Source of the DNA: Hansschlegelia zhihuaiae
GTDB lineage: Bacteria; Pseudomonadota; Alphaproteobacteria; Rhizobiales; Methylopilaceae
NCBI RefSeq assembly: GCF_004103825.1
Contig: NZ_RYFI01000011.1
Span: 1 to 64,000, forward strand
Length of the DNA: 64,000 nt
Direction of reading: 5' to 3'
The position numbers were made by a program, and so were the translations under genes. Of the stretch, positions 38,642-47,680 are shown piece after piece. Below the pieces are notes generated by a model. That model made no database searches and had not been told where the DNA came from. It saw only the letters and a program-made list of their open reading frames with translations. Position 1 is the first letter of the stretch; each line of letters begins with the position of its first letter.

Positions 38642-38737
38642 GCGGTCCCGCGCGTCTCGCCTCCGGCGCGGGGCCATGCTCTAACGGGCCATGCGCTCCG
38701 GTCCGAATCTGACCGGCGGGCGCGACAGGGGATCGGC

Positions 38738-39964
38738 GTGGACGTCTCGACTTTCGGTCACGGCGGCGGGGCTGCGGTCCGCCCGGGCTTCCACGGCTCG
38801 GCGCGCGCAATGTTCCCGGTGGTGTTCAAGGGCCTCGCGCTGACGCTGCTGACGCTCGGCGTCTACCGCTTCTGGTATGTGACGCAGGTCCGCCGCTTCC
38901 TGTGGGAGAATTCCGAACTCGACGGCGACGCCTTCGAATATACCGGGCGCGGCGTCGAGCTGTTCATCGGCTTCCTGATCGCGGTCGCGGCGCTCGTCCC
39001 GTTTTACACGGCGCTCTTCCTCCTCGGGCTCGCCACCGGGCCGATCGGCGCGGTCCTGCTGCAATACGGCTCGACCGTCGGCCTGTTCTTCCTCGCCCAG
39101 TACGCTTTGTTCCGCGCGCGGCGCTACCGGCTGACGCGCACGATCTGGCGCGGCGTCCGCTTCCAGCAATCCGGCTCCGGCTGGGCCTATGCGGGCCGCT
39201 CGCTCGGCTGGGGGATCGTGACGCTGCTGACGCTCGGCCTCGCCTATCCGTGGATGCGGACGAGCCTCGAACGCTACAAGATGACCAACACTTGGTTCGG
39301 CGACCAGAAGGGCGAATTCTCGGCGACCGCCGGACAGCTGTTCAAGCGCGGAATCTTGCTCTGGCTGGTCGCGATCCTGGTCCTTGGGCTGGCCGTCGCA
39401 AGCCTGGGGCTGCTTGCAGCCGCCTCCGGCGAAGCGGCTCCGGCCGAGGCGGCGGGTCATCCGTTCGCCGCCGGCGGCGCGATCGGCCTGTCGCTGATCA
39501 TGCTGGTCCTCATCCTCCCGCTCCTTCAGGCGATCGAATATCGCTGGTGGGCGAACGGCTGCAGCATCGGCCACGCGACCGTCGGCTGCGATCTCGGGCT
39601 GTTCGCCTTCTTCAAGGTCTATCTCGGCTATGCCGGCATCCTGCTGCTGTTCGGCCTTGGAATCGCGGTCCTCGTGGTCGCGGCCGCGTTGATCGCGGGC
39701 TCCGGGACCGAAAGCCTGTCGCCGGAGTTGGCGGGCGCTGGCCAGGTCGCGCTCATGGCGAGCGCCGCGGCGTTCTATTTCGTCGTCGGCCTCATCTTCG
39801 CGGCGCTCTGGCAGCTCTTCGTGGTGCGGCCGATCTGGCGGAAGTCGCTCGAGAGCGTCGAGATCCGCGGCCTCGCGGCTCTCATGGCCAACCAGTCGAC
39901 GGAGCCGCCCGCCAACGCCTTCGGCGAGGGCGTCGCGGACGCGCTCGACTTTGGCGGGTTCTGA
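38738..39964 (+). CDS. DUF898 (YjgN family) membrane protein
   Basis: A 408-residue protein with GTG start preceded by AGGGGA. Family signature near the N-terminus: FHGSAR..FPVVFKGLALTLLTLGVYRFWYVTQVRRFLWENSELDGD. Six or more transmembrane helices. Commonly found next to an M48 protease gene, as here, where the downstream gene begins at the end of this one. The function of YjgN proteins is unknown. Confidence 0.88.
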   Translation: MDVSTFGHGGGAAVRPGFHGSARAMFPVVFKGLALTLLTLGVYRFWYVTQVRRFLWENSELDGDAFEYTGRGVELFIGFLIAVAALVPFYTALFLLGLATGPIGAVLLQYGSTVGLFFLAQYALFRARRYRLTRTIWRGVRFQQSGSGWAYAGRSLGWGIVTLLTLGLAYPWMRTSLERYKMTNTWFGDQKGEFSATAGQLFKRGILLWLVAILVLGLAVASLGLLAAASGEAAPAEAAGHPFAAGGAIGLSLIMLVLILPLLQAIEYRWWANGCSIGHATVGCDLGLFAFFKVYLGYAGILLLFGLGIAVLVVAAALIAGSGTESLSPELAGAGQVALMASAAAFYFVVGLIFAALWQLFVVRPIWRKSLESVEIRGLAALMANQSTEPPANAFGEGVADALDFGGF

Positions 39965-39974
39965 GGCGTCCGGC

Positions 39975-41117
39975 GTGGCCGCAAACGGAGCCGCGGTGTT
40001 CTTCGACGGGCTGACCAGCCGCCGGCAGCACGTCCATGTCGCGCTCTCGGACGCGCTGCTCATCATCCGGCCCGACGGCGCGCGGCTCGATTCCTGGCCG
40101 CTCGACGAGGTCCGCGCCCTCGCCTCGCGGCCCGGCGCGCTCCGGCTCACGCGCGAGGGCGGCCCGGCGCTCGCTCGCCTCGAGATCGCCGACGCCGCGC
40201 TCGCCGCGGCGGTTCGCGCCGCCGCGCCGAAGCTCAGCGCCTCCCACGCCGCCGAGGCCGGAACCGCGCGCAAGGTCGTGCTCTGGAGCCTCGCCGCGGT
40301 CGTCTCCCTCACGCTGTTCGGGCTCTATGGAATTCCGGCGCTCGCCGAACGCCTGACGCCGCTGCTGCCCTGGAGCGTCGACCAGCGCATGGGCCGCGAA
40401 GCCGACCGCCAGATCCGCGGCTTCATAGAAACCCGGCCCGGCCCCTTCGCCTGCGGCGAAGGCTCCGAAGAGCGGCCTGGACGCGAGGCCCTCGACCGGC
40501 TCGCCAGGCGGCTGTCGGACGCCGCCGCCCTGCCCGTCCCGATCGAGATCGTCGCGGTCCGGAGCGATTTCGTGAACGCGCTCGCGCTGCCCGGAGGCAT
40601 GATCTACCTCTTCGACGGCCTCATCCAGCACGCGGCGCGCGGCGACGAGATCGCCGCGGTGCTCGCCCATGAGGTCGGCCACGCCGCGAACCGCGACGGC
40701 ACGCGCCACGCGCTCCAGGCCGGCGGGGCGTCGCTGCTGTTCGGTTTCGTCCTGGGCGACTTCGTCGGCGGCACGGCCGCGATCGCGGTGTTGCGGGTGC
40801 TGAGCGAGGCGTCCTATTCGCGCGCCGCCGAGACCGACGCCGACGCCTATTCGGTCGCGCTCATGAGGCGGCTTGGCGGCGATCCGCGGGCGCTCGGCGA
40901 GATGCTCACCCGTCTCACGGACGAGGAGGCGGATAGCGAGCCCGACAACGGCGGGCGCTCCGGCGCGCAGACGATCGAACGCTGGGTCCAGTCGCATCCA
41001 GCGACCGGCGAGCGCCGCCAGGCGATCGACGCCATCGCAGGCGACGGGCCGGCGGCGCCGGTGATGGACGACGCCGACTTCCTCGCCCTCAAGCGAATCT
41101 GCGGGCCCGATTCGTGA
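39975..41117 (+). CDS. M48 family zinc metallopeptidase
   Basis: About 380 residues from GTG 39975 (a TTG at 39951 overlapping the DUF898 gene is an alternative). An N-terminal domain of about 90 residues, one transmembrane helix (residues 96-115), then the catalytic domain with H232-E-V-G-H236 and the third ligand in AAETDADAYS. An HtpX/Ste24-type peptidase, probably facing the periplasm with quality-control function. The stop overlaps the DUF1499 start by 4 bp. Confidence 0.9.
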   Translation: MAANGAAVFFDGLTSRRQHVHVALSDALLIIRPDGARLDSWPLDEVRALASRPGALRLTREGGPALARLEIADAALAAAVRAAAPKLSASHAAEAGTARKVVLWSLAAVVSLTLFGLYGIPALAERLTPLLPWSVDQRMGREADRQIRGFIETRPGPFACGEGSEERPGREALDRLARRLSDAAALPVPIEIVAVRSDFVNALALPGGMIYLFDGLIQHAARGDEIAAVLAHEVGHAANRDGTRHALQAGGASLLFGFVLGDFVGGTAAIAVLRVLSEASYSRAAETDADAYSVALMRRLGGDPRALGEMLTRLTDEEADSEPDNGGRSGAQTIERWVQSHPATGERRQAIDAIAGDGPAAPVMDDADFLALKRICGPDS

Positions 41118-41905
41118 CCTTCGATCCCCGCCTTCCCCCCGCCCCGCGCTCCCGGATCGCCGGCCTCGCGATCGGATTGTCGGCGTTCTCCGCGATCGTG
41201 TGCCTTTACGCCCTGATCCTGCTGCGGTTGCGGGCGGTCGAGGCGTCGGCGGCCTATTCGGCCCTGCTGTCGGGCTTCGCGCTGGCCGGCGCGGCGGCGG
41301 TGATCGGCGTCGTCGCGCTCGTCGTGGTCTGGAAGACAGGACGGACGGGTGGCGTCCGCGCCTTCCTCGCGATCGCGCTCGCCGCCATAGTGCTCGGCGG
41401 CCCGGCCTATGTGGTCGGATCGAACTTCGGCGCGCCGCGCATCAACGACGTGACCACCGACCTCGCCGACCCGCCGCGCTTCGAGCGGGCCGCCCGCGAC
41501 CGCGGGCCTCGCGACAACCCGGTCCCGCCGGCGCTCATCCCGCCCGAGCAGGCCGCCGCCCAGCGCGACGCCTATCCCGACCTCGCGCCGCTCAGGCTCG
41601 CGCTGCCGCCCGAGGAGATCGCCAATCTCGCGGCGGGGCTGGTGGACGACCGCGAATGGCGGGTGATCGGCCGCACCTCCTTCCCGCGCGGCGGCGGGCC
41701 GACCGGCCGGATCGAGGCCGTGGCGCGCAGCCCGGTGCTCGGCCTCGAGAGCGACGTCGTGATCCGCGTGCGCCCCGACGCCGAGGGGTCGCGGGTCGAC
41801 ATGCGGTCGGCGTCGCGCGTCGGAGACGCCGATTTCGGAGCGAACGCCGCGCGGATCCAGAGTTTCCTCGCCGACCTGACCGCCGCGGCCAACGCCGCGC
41901 CCTGA
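41114..41905 (+). CDS. DUF1499 membrane protein
   Basis: A 263-residue protein with GTG start overlapping the M48 stop. Three hydrophobic helices (about residues 15-38, 48-72, 80-100) precede a soluble DUF1499 domain (INDVTTDLADPPRF, YPDLAPL, DDREWRVIGR, SDVVIRVRP, RVDMRSASRVGDADFGANAARI). Function unknown. Last gene of the DUF898-M48-DUF1499 operon. Confidence 0.85.
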   Translation: MTFDPRLPPAPRSRIAGLAIGLSAFSAIVCLYALILLRLRAVEASAAYSALLSGFALAGAAAVIGVVALVVVWKTGRTGGVRAFLAIALAAIVLGGPAYVVGSNFGAPRINDVTTDLADPPRFERAARDRGPRDNPVPPALIPPEQAAAQRDAYPDLAPLRLALPPEEIANLAAGLVDDREWRVIGRTSFPRGGGPTGRIEAVARSPVLGLESDVVIRVRPDAEGSRVDMRSASRVGDADFGANAARIQSFLADLTAAANAAP

Positions 41906-41911
41906 GACGGC

Positions 41912-42826
41912 TCAGCCCGCGCCACGGAACAGGCCGTCGATCCGCGGCGGCCCCTCGGTCGCCGCCTCGCCGCGCGCCACCAGATCCTCGAGGTGGGCGA
42001 ACACCGACAGACCTGCGGCGCGCCTGAGGCTCGGATCGAGGCCGCGATAGAGTTCGGCGACGAGTTCCGTCACACGCTGCGGGCCGACGCGGAGCCGTTC
42101 GCGGATCGCGGCCTCGCGCATCAGCCGGTGGCCGAGCAGGTGGCGCGTGAACGAGCGCGCGTTCCGGAGCGCCGGGCCGTGGCCCGGCAGATAAAGGTCC
42201 TCGTCGCGCGCGATCAGCTTCCGAAGCGAGGCGACATACGGGCCCATGGCTCCGTCGGGCGGCGCGACCACGGTGGTCGACCACGCCATCACATGGTCGC
42301 CGGAGAAGACGAGCCGCGCTTCGGGAAGCGCGAACGCCAGATGATTGGCCGTGTGCCCGGGGGTCTCGACGGCGACCAGCGACCAGCCCGGCCCCGCGAC
42401 GCCCTCACCCTCCCGGAGCTCGACGTCGGGACGATGGCCGGGATCGGCGCCGGCCTCGAGGGGGGCGGACTCGCCGTCCTGCGCGGGCCGGAAGCGGCGA
42501 TGCGCGCCGCAGCCCACGACCGGCGCCCCCGTCGCGGCGGCTGCGGCGGAGACGCCCGCGCTGTGGTCCCTGTGGGTGTGGGTGACCACGATGTGGCTCA
42601 CCGTCTCTCCGCGCACGGCGGCCAGAAGCCGGGCGAGATGCGCGGGATCGTCGGGGCCCGGATCGACGATCGCGACTTTGCCGCGCCCGACGAGGTAGCT
42701 CGCAGTGCCAGTGAAGGTGAAGGGCGACGGGTTCGGGGCGACGATCCGACGAACCAGCGGCGCGACCTCGGCGACCTCCCCCGGCGCCGCGTCGGCCGTC
42801 CTGTCGAAGACGAGTTCCTCGGCCAT
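41912..42826 (-). CDS. MBL-fold metallo-hydrolase (LACTB2-like)
   Basis: A 304-residue cytoplasmic hydrolase. Zinc motif THTHRDHSAG, second-site residues in ETPGHTANHLAF and FSGDHVMAWS, and LPGHGPAL. The C-terminal winged-helix-like region (RLRVGPQRVTELVAELYRG) is the LACTB2-type tail found in endoribonuclease or thioesterase-like members. Substrate unknown. Confidence 0.88.
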   Translation of the reverse strand: MAEELVFDRTADAAPGEVAEVAPLVRRIVAPNPSPFTFTGTASYLVGRGKVAIVDPGPDDPAHLARLLAAVRGETVSHIVVTHTHRDHSAGVSAAAAATGAPVVGCGAHRRFRPAQDGESAPLEAGADPGHRPDVELREGEGVAGPGWSLVAVETPGHTANHLAFALPEARLVFSGDHVMAWSTTVVAPPDGAMGPYVASLRKLIARDEDLYLPGHGPALRNARSFTRHLLGHRLMREAAIRERLRVGPQRVTELVAELYRGLDPSLRRAAGLSVFAHLEDLVARGEAATEGPPRIDGLFRGAG

Positions 42827-42920
42827 CGCGCTCTCTCGCTTGGGGTCGGGTCGATCAAGCCCGGTTGCGGCCCCGCCCGCCCACGGCTATCCATCGCCGC
42901 GGGCGGCGACAAGCCGGCCT

Positions 42921-42995
42921 TGGGGCGTAGCCAAGCGGTAAGGCAGGGGATTTTGATTCCCCCATGCGGAGGTTCGAATCCTCCCGCCCCAGCCA
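42921..42995 (+). tRNA. tRNA-Gln (anticodon TTG)
   Basis: Complete cloverleaf: 7-bp acceptor TGGGGCG/CGCCCCA, D-arm GCCAAGCGGTAAGGC, anticodon stem GGGGA/TCCCC around loop TTTTGAT with anticodon TTG, and a T-arm GGAGG-TTCGAAT-CCTCC. CCA is encoded (42993-42995). It carries the start of an accessory region immediately downstream. Confidence 0.97.
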
Positions 42996-43000
42996 GACTT

Positions 43001-43021
43001 TTTAAGTCATTGATCTAACAC
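43001..43021 (+). repeat. Left imperfect direct repeat of the tRNA-Gln island
   Basis: This 21-bp segment (TTTAAGTCATTGATCTAACA and one more C) lies 5 bp after the tRNA CCA and matches 18 of 21 positions of 47681-47701. It may be a recombination (att) site or a duplicated junction. Confidence 0.5.
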
Positions 43022-43049
43022 AAGTTTCAACTTTTTTTTGCGAGATTAT

Positions 43050-43075
43050 CCGTAACACATGCCCGTATGTTACGG
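43050..43075. promoter_or_regulatory. Inverted repeat upstream of the Rad50-like gene
   Basis: CCGTAACA (43050-43057) and TGTTACGG (43068-43075), a perfect 8-bp inverted repeat with a 10-bp spacer, about 170 bp before the ATPase gene. No U-run follows, so an operator is more likely than a terminator. The region 43022-43243 is otherwise gene-free and AT-richer than its surroundings. Confidence 0.4.
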
Positions 43076-43243
43076 GCCTCGACCGTGAGACGCGCTCGAG
43101 GTTTGCAGCGCCTGCTTGTTTATGGCGGGCGTCCACGGTCATTGAGTTACCCCCAGCGACCGCGCGTAGTGCGCTTGAACAACGGCCATTGCAACCTAGC
43201 ATGCGTCTCCGAAGCGCCATGTGCGCTTTTCGGGGTAGCGACA

Positions 43244-46200
43244 ATGAACCGACTGACCAAGCTCGAGATCCAGCGCGCCCTGCTAGCTGGCAGAAAGGTG
43301 GAATGGACAAACGCTGATGGGAAACGCGAAGCCATAGAACTGAAAGAAGCCGCTCAGAGGCGCTTGCTCGCCTATCTCGCAGGGTCATCGGTTCGAGATG
43401 CCAAGGGGCTTCCTGACGAGTTCATCGACGGGCTTTCTAGCGCCTTCACGGCAGAGGATGACCCGGCCACTGACATCAGCGAAAACGCGGTGGCGGCACA
43501 GACCGGACCTTGGCGCCTTCAAAAAATTGAGACGGAAGGGTTTGGTGGGCTCAACACGTGGAATGGGCCCCCATTCAGCTACGAATTCGACACTGAAAGT
43601 CTAATCCTTCAAGGACCCAACGGCAGCGGGAAGTCATCCCTGATCGGGGCCATCCTCTGGGCTATGACAGGAGAGCGCCCCCGAGACCACGATACGGCAC
43701 AGCCAGTCGTGCGCGCAGAGGTCTACGATAGCAACAATCGGAAGATCGGGACATGGCCGCCGATCGCTTGCTACCCGGACGCACCTAGCGGTCTCGTCGG
43801 AAACCCGCTGGTTCGCGTCACCCTTACGTTTCAAGATAGCGCTGGGACTGCCGCGCTAGTCGAGCGGCGCTTAGAGGGCGGTGAGGTCACTTACAACTGT
43901 GACCCCGCGCTGAACGCTCTCGAAGTCCTCGCTGAGACCGGCCTCCTCATGCCGTCTCGTATGCCGCGGATACGTTTTGAGAAAGGGCAGACGCCACTCA
44001 CGCAAGCGGTCCAAACGCTTACCGGTTTGGACGACCTGATCGACGTCGGCGCACTTGTTGAAGGCCTTTGCCACAAAGGGCGCGAATATCTCGCGACCAA
44101 TCAAAAGCAGGTTCATACTAACAAGAGCCTCTTCGAAGCGGCGCTTTCTGAGGCACAGCGCGCCATAAAGCCGACCGGAGAAAGTATATCGGCATACCAA
44201 CCAAATGATACATCTGACGTAGACGGCCCCTTCGCGCGTCTTGGCAAAAGATTTCGCGAACGTGCAGCTGAATTAACTCAGGTGATAAGTGACGACCTCG
44301 CCGAAGGCCTTGATCTAAGAACGGTTAACGTCCAGATCGACGTTGCCGGCGCGATCGCCATCGCAAGGGAAGATTTGGCAACAGGGCTATATACGATCCC
44401 AACTTGGAAGGCATTATCGACTCTGAGATCAGCACTGGCCGGAGAGGCTAGGACGCAAGTTCAGAACGCAGCAACTACTGCTGAGTCAGCGTTAGCAGAG
44501 GCCGTTGACCTCGATGCGAGAACACAGAGTGATACAAGATTGCAGCTCAAAGCGCTGGCCGCGCATTGGCACGAAACGCATAAGGGCGGGCACGAGCTTA
44601 CTGATTGTCCCCTATGCGAGAAGATACTGGACGACGCGGCCCTGCGGGCGGAGATGGAAGCTCTGCGTCGAAGCGGAGAAGCTGCGACACGGCAGCTCAC
44701 TGATAACCTCAATGCCATTCGAGCGCGCCTGACATCAGCTCTACCGGCTGAAATAAGATCGCGGCTTGCCGAGTTCGCATCGCTTGCTCCTCGCGAAAGC
44801 ATGCTAGCCGACCTCAAAGCGCGCCTAATCGACAAGCCACGCGTTAAAAGCACGCTAGCAACGTTCGTTCGCTTATCGATTGAAGCATTCGAGGCCGCGC
44901 CGCAGCCCGAACTCGTTTATTTAGCCAGCGCCCCCAACGACCCAACCGCGGCCGACACAGTTCGCATAGAAATCGCAGCGGCTCTTCGACTGATCTCGCT
45001 CGAGAAATGGTTCATCGATAATTCCCAAGCATGGAAACTCTGGTGGGAGCAAGCTTTAGATGGCGGTGTCGGATCGTCATCGACTTATGACGACACCAGC
45101 GGAGATGACGCGCCCAAGGAGACATTGGCTCAACATCTGTCGAGGCTCTCGGGCGCAATCAGCGAGGCCGAACCCTATCGCTCTGCTGCTGACGCGTTAG
45201 GAAGAGCTTGGATCTCTGGCCGGGATACAGACAGATATCAGAAAGCCCAGAACGAGCGCGAGTCTATCGTAGAGAGCCTCACGCCGCTGAAGCGCCTCGG
45301 CGTCTTAGCTGAAGCTCAAGCACGCCTGGCGATCCACACGTTGTCCGGAGAGATCGCTGCAATACTAGAACGAATGCACGAGTCTGAGCGATTTTCTTTT
45401 AAGGGAGCTGACTTACAGAAGAAACTCGGGCTTCAAGTTCATGGCGGCTTCGTCCCCTCCATTAAGATTGACGCGACGCTGGTGGCGAATACGTCATGGC
45501 TCCGCGCGGTGCTCTGGGCATTTCTGTTCGCGCTGCGCGCCGAGGCTGTGAAGCAGATCGGCAGTGACCCGCTTCCGCTACTCATTCTTGACGATCCGCA
45601 AGCAACTTTTGATGCCGAACATCGATTGCGTTGGGCGATGGAAATTGTTTCGCTTCAGCAGGCAACAACACCAATTCAAGTTATTTTAGTTACTCACGAT
45701 GAAATATTCGTCGAACTTGTAAAGAACGTTCATGGCATTGTCGGGCGAGAAGGGATTATTGTATCTGCCGGCCCGGAAATTGGGCACATTGGCGTGTTCG
45801 AGGGTGCCGCGTTGGAACGAAGGTGGGCGAAGACGCAGACTGAGAACACACCGGCCGCGGCGCAAGTCTACATCAGCGACGTCCGCGTCTACGTCGAGGG
45901 CCTCATGCGTTTGATGTTGAGAGGTCACGCTGCCGATGTTGCCTGGGTGACCCATGGTTTCGTTATGGGAAAAGCGCGGGACAAGGTGCGCGAGCTGCAT
46001 GCCGCGAAACTCGCCCCTTGGGATAAGTCAGAATTCCATACTCTTGTTGGGAGGCTCGACCAGGGAATTGACGCAATCAAGTTCCTTGAGATGTCGCATC
46101 ATGCCGGCCGCACTACTTTAGCGATGGCTGAAGCGACTGTTGTAGAAGCGCATTGGCGAGGCAAACTTGAGCCGGCCTTGAGACGCTCCTTCAGCCTCGC

Positions 46201-47086
46201 GCGAGATCACTTCCTAATCCACGGTGGGCTTAGGGCACTGCATGCTAATGATCCAGCTTGCGATCTTCCAGAGGGATACACCGATAAGGTCAAGAACCTG
46301 CTGCGCTTCCCGCTGCGTGGCCGTGCAGCAGCGTTAAGCGGTGGATTGGCGGCAGACGGCCGTGTCGACCTCGACCTGAATGCTTCGAGCTCGAGCCCAC
46401 TTGTGCTTGGACGTCACTTTGCTTTCAGACTGCTAGCACCGACGATCGAGCCCGTTGCGCGAACTGGAGACGTCCTGCTCGTCCGAGAGATTGGCGATAT
46501 TTCGCCCAAGTCCCTCGTTGTTGCTCGCTGCGAGGCACGTGTGGTCGCACGTCGCTTTGAGATCGCAGATAATCACAGCGACATTGCAGTATTGACGGCA
46601 CACTCTGTCAATCCAAGGAAAATATCTCAACCGATTGTTATCAAAAGATCTACGCTCGAGCTCCACAAGATAATCGGCGTTCTATTCGATTACAATCACA
46701 TTAACTCAGTCGGAGAAGCAGAAGTCGGCGACTGCGGCGGCGAAAGTGCTCTCCAACGCTTCGCGATAGAGATCAAGGGACTAGTCGAGGTGTCTGGCCA
46801 GAGTGCTGAGCCTATAGCTCTTGATGGGCAAATGCTGATGATCGGCGACGCGGTATCGCCGACCCACGCGCTAACGCGGCTGGAGGGGCGGCCAGTCATC
46901 GCTGGTGACGGCAACGATGCCCGCTATTTCAAACGTTTGCGACGAGGTGAGGCAAATACCGTCGTGCTGGAAAGTCTCGAAATCAGCGGCGACTTCCCCC
47001 CAGTCGTCCTCACCTATGAGACCGGGCAGATGACCGATCTTAAGGAAGTATGGCCCGTCCACGGCATTCTTTTCGAAAGGCCCTAA
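43244..47086 (+). CDS. Rad50/SMC-like ATPase fused to tandem LexA/S24-like domains
   Basis: A 1280-residue protein; ATG 43244 follows GGGG. Residues 1-100: unrecognised basic N-terminus. Walker A is GPNGSGKS (124-131); a long helical middle contains a zinc-hook-like CPLC (455-458); Walker B is LLILDDP (779-785) followed by VTHDE. This is the layout of Rad50/SMC ABC-ATPases, although no clear LSGGE-type signature is seen (ANTSWLRAVLWAF occupies its place). After a linker (880-1050) come two LexA/S24-peptidase-like segments. The first (about 1058-1150) has Thr1067 and Ala1102 at the Ser/Lys positions; the second (about 1175-1280) has SGQS1187AEP and FK1230RL, an apparently intact dyad. Codon use and GC are visibly lower than the core. 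Function inferred only: DNA sensing tied to a peptidase, perhaps phage defence. Confidence 0.8.
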   Translation: MNRLTKLEIQRALLAGRKVEWTNADGKREAIELKEAAQRRLLAYLAGSSVRDAKGLPDEFIDGLSSAFTAEDDPATDISENAVAAQTGPWRLQKIETEGFGGLNTWNGPPFSYEFDTESLILQGPNGSGKSSLIGAILWAMTGERPRDHDTAQPVVRAEVYDSNNRKIGTWPPIACYPDAPSGLVGNPLVRVTLTFQDSAGTAALVERRLEGGEVTYNCDPALNALEVLAETGLLMPSRMPRIRFEKGQTPLTQAVQTLTGLDDLIDVGALVEGLCHKGREYLATNQKQVHTNKSLFEAALSEAQRAIKPTGESISAYQPNDTSDVDGPFARLGKRFRERAAELTQVISDDLAEGLDLRTVNVQIDVAGAIAIAREDLATGLYTIPTWKALSTLRSALAGEARTQVQNAATTAESALAEAVDLDARTQSDTRLQLKALAAHWHETHKGGHELTDCPLCEKILDDAALRAEMEALRRSGEAATRQLTDNLNAIRARLTSALPAEIRSRLAEFASLAPRESMLADLKARLIDKPRVKSTLATFVRLSIEAFEAAPQPELVYLASAPNDPTAADTVRIEIAAALRLISLEKWFIDNSQAWKLWWEQALDGGVGSSSTYDDTSGDDAPKETLAQHLSRLSGAISEAEPYRSAADALGRAWISGRDTDRYQKAQNERESIVESLTPLKRLGVLAEAQARLAIHTLSGEIAAILERMHESERFSFKGADLQKKLGLQVHGGFVPSIKIDATLVANTSWLRAVLWAFLFALRAEAVKQIGSDPLPLLILDDPQATFDAEHRLRWAMEIVSLQQATTPIQVILVTHDEIFVELVKNVHGIVGREGIIVSAGPEIGHIGVFEGAALERRWAKTQTENTPAAAQVYISDVRVYVEGLMRLMLRGHAADVAWVTHGFVMGKARDKVRELHAAKLAPWDKSEFHTLVGRLDQGIDAIKFLEMSHHAGRTTLAMAEATVVEAHWRGKLEPALRRSFSLARDHFLIHGGLRALHANDPACDLPEGYTDKVKNLLRFPLRGRAAALSGGLAADGRVDLDLNASSSSPLVLGRHFAFRLLAPTIEPVARTGDVLLVREIGDISPKSLVVARCEARVVARRFEIADNHSDIAVLTAHSVNPRKISQPIVIKRSTLELHKIIGVLFDYNHINSVGEAEVGDCGGESALQRFAIEIKGLVEVSGQSAEPIALDGQMLMIGDAVSPTHALTRLEGRPVIAGDGNDARYFKRLRRGEANTVVLESLEISGDFPPVVLTYETGQMTDLKEVWPVHGILFERP

Positions 47087-47090
47087 CGGA

Positions 47091-47657
47091 TTAGCCAGAG
47101 GAGAGATGTCTTTGTAAGGCGCGTGACAAGGTCGAAGGCGAAATGCTGAAGAGCCGCGCAACCTCAGCCCAGCTGCGACCCTGAGTGAGTTGCTCGCGAG
47201 CGAGGGCTACTCTGTCTGGAGTCATGAGCTGGGGGCGCCCAACATGCCGCCCGTCGCGCTTCGCTGCCATCATGCCTGCGACGACGCGCTCTTTGATCGA
47301 TTCGCGCTCGAATTCGGCTAGCGCACCTAAAACGTGGAACAAAACCCTTCCACCCGCGGTGGCTGTGTCTATCGTTTCGGTGACGCTCTTCAAGTGTGCG
47401 CCCTTGTATTGGATCTCGTCGGCGGTGTCTACCAATTGCCTCATGCTGCGACCCAGCCGGTCGAGACGCCAAACGATCAACGTGTCGCCCTTCTCCAGTG
47501 CAGCGAGAGCGTTCTTGAGCCCGGGTCGCTTCGGGTTGGCGCCGGAGGTGGTGTCGCTGAAAATTTCGGTGACGCCGATGTCTGCAAGCGCATTGCGTTG
47601 GAGAGCTGGGTCCTGATCGACCGTGCTGACCCTGACGTAGCCGATGGTGCGCGACAT
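47091..47657 (-). CDS. Serine recombinase (resolvase/invertase family)
   Basis: A 188-residue site-specific recombinase. Catalytic Ser in GYVRVSTVDQDP, then LQRNAL, FSDTTSGANPKRPGL, LIVWRLDRLGRSMRQLV, and the E-helix LAEFERESIKERVVAGM; the C-terminal helix-turn-helix is RSWAEVARLFSISPSTLSRAL. This is the Tn3-resolvase/Hin/Pin size class. It converges on the Rad50-like gene (4 bp between stops) and reads out from the right repeat; probably the mobility or resolution gene of the island. ATG 47657 chosen over an upstream TTG. Confidence 0.93.
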   Translation of the reverse strand: MSRTIGYVRVSTVDQDPALQRNALADIGVTEIFSDTTSGANPKRPGLKNALAALEKGDTLIVWRLDRLGRSMRQLVDTADEIQYKGAHLKSVTETIDTATAGGRVLFHVLGALAEFERESIKERVVAGMMAAKRDGRHVGRPQLMTPDRVALAREQLTQGRSWAEVARLFSISPSTLSRALQRHLSSG

Positions 47658-47680
47658 TCTGCAACGACCCTTTTGCAAAC

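Noticed and set aside
43067-43243. Upstream extension of the Rad50-like protein from ATG 43067
   Set aside because: It would begin inside the inverted repeat, lacks a ribosome-binding site and has an Arg-rich non-conserved composition; ATG 43244 is better.
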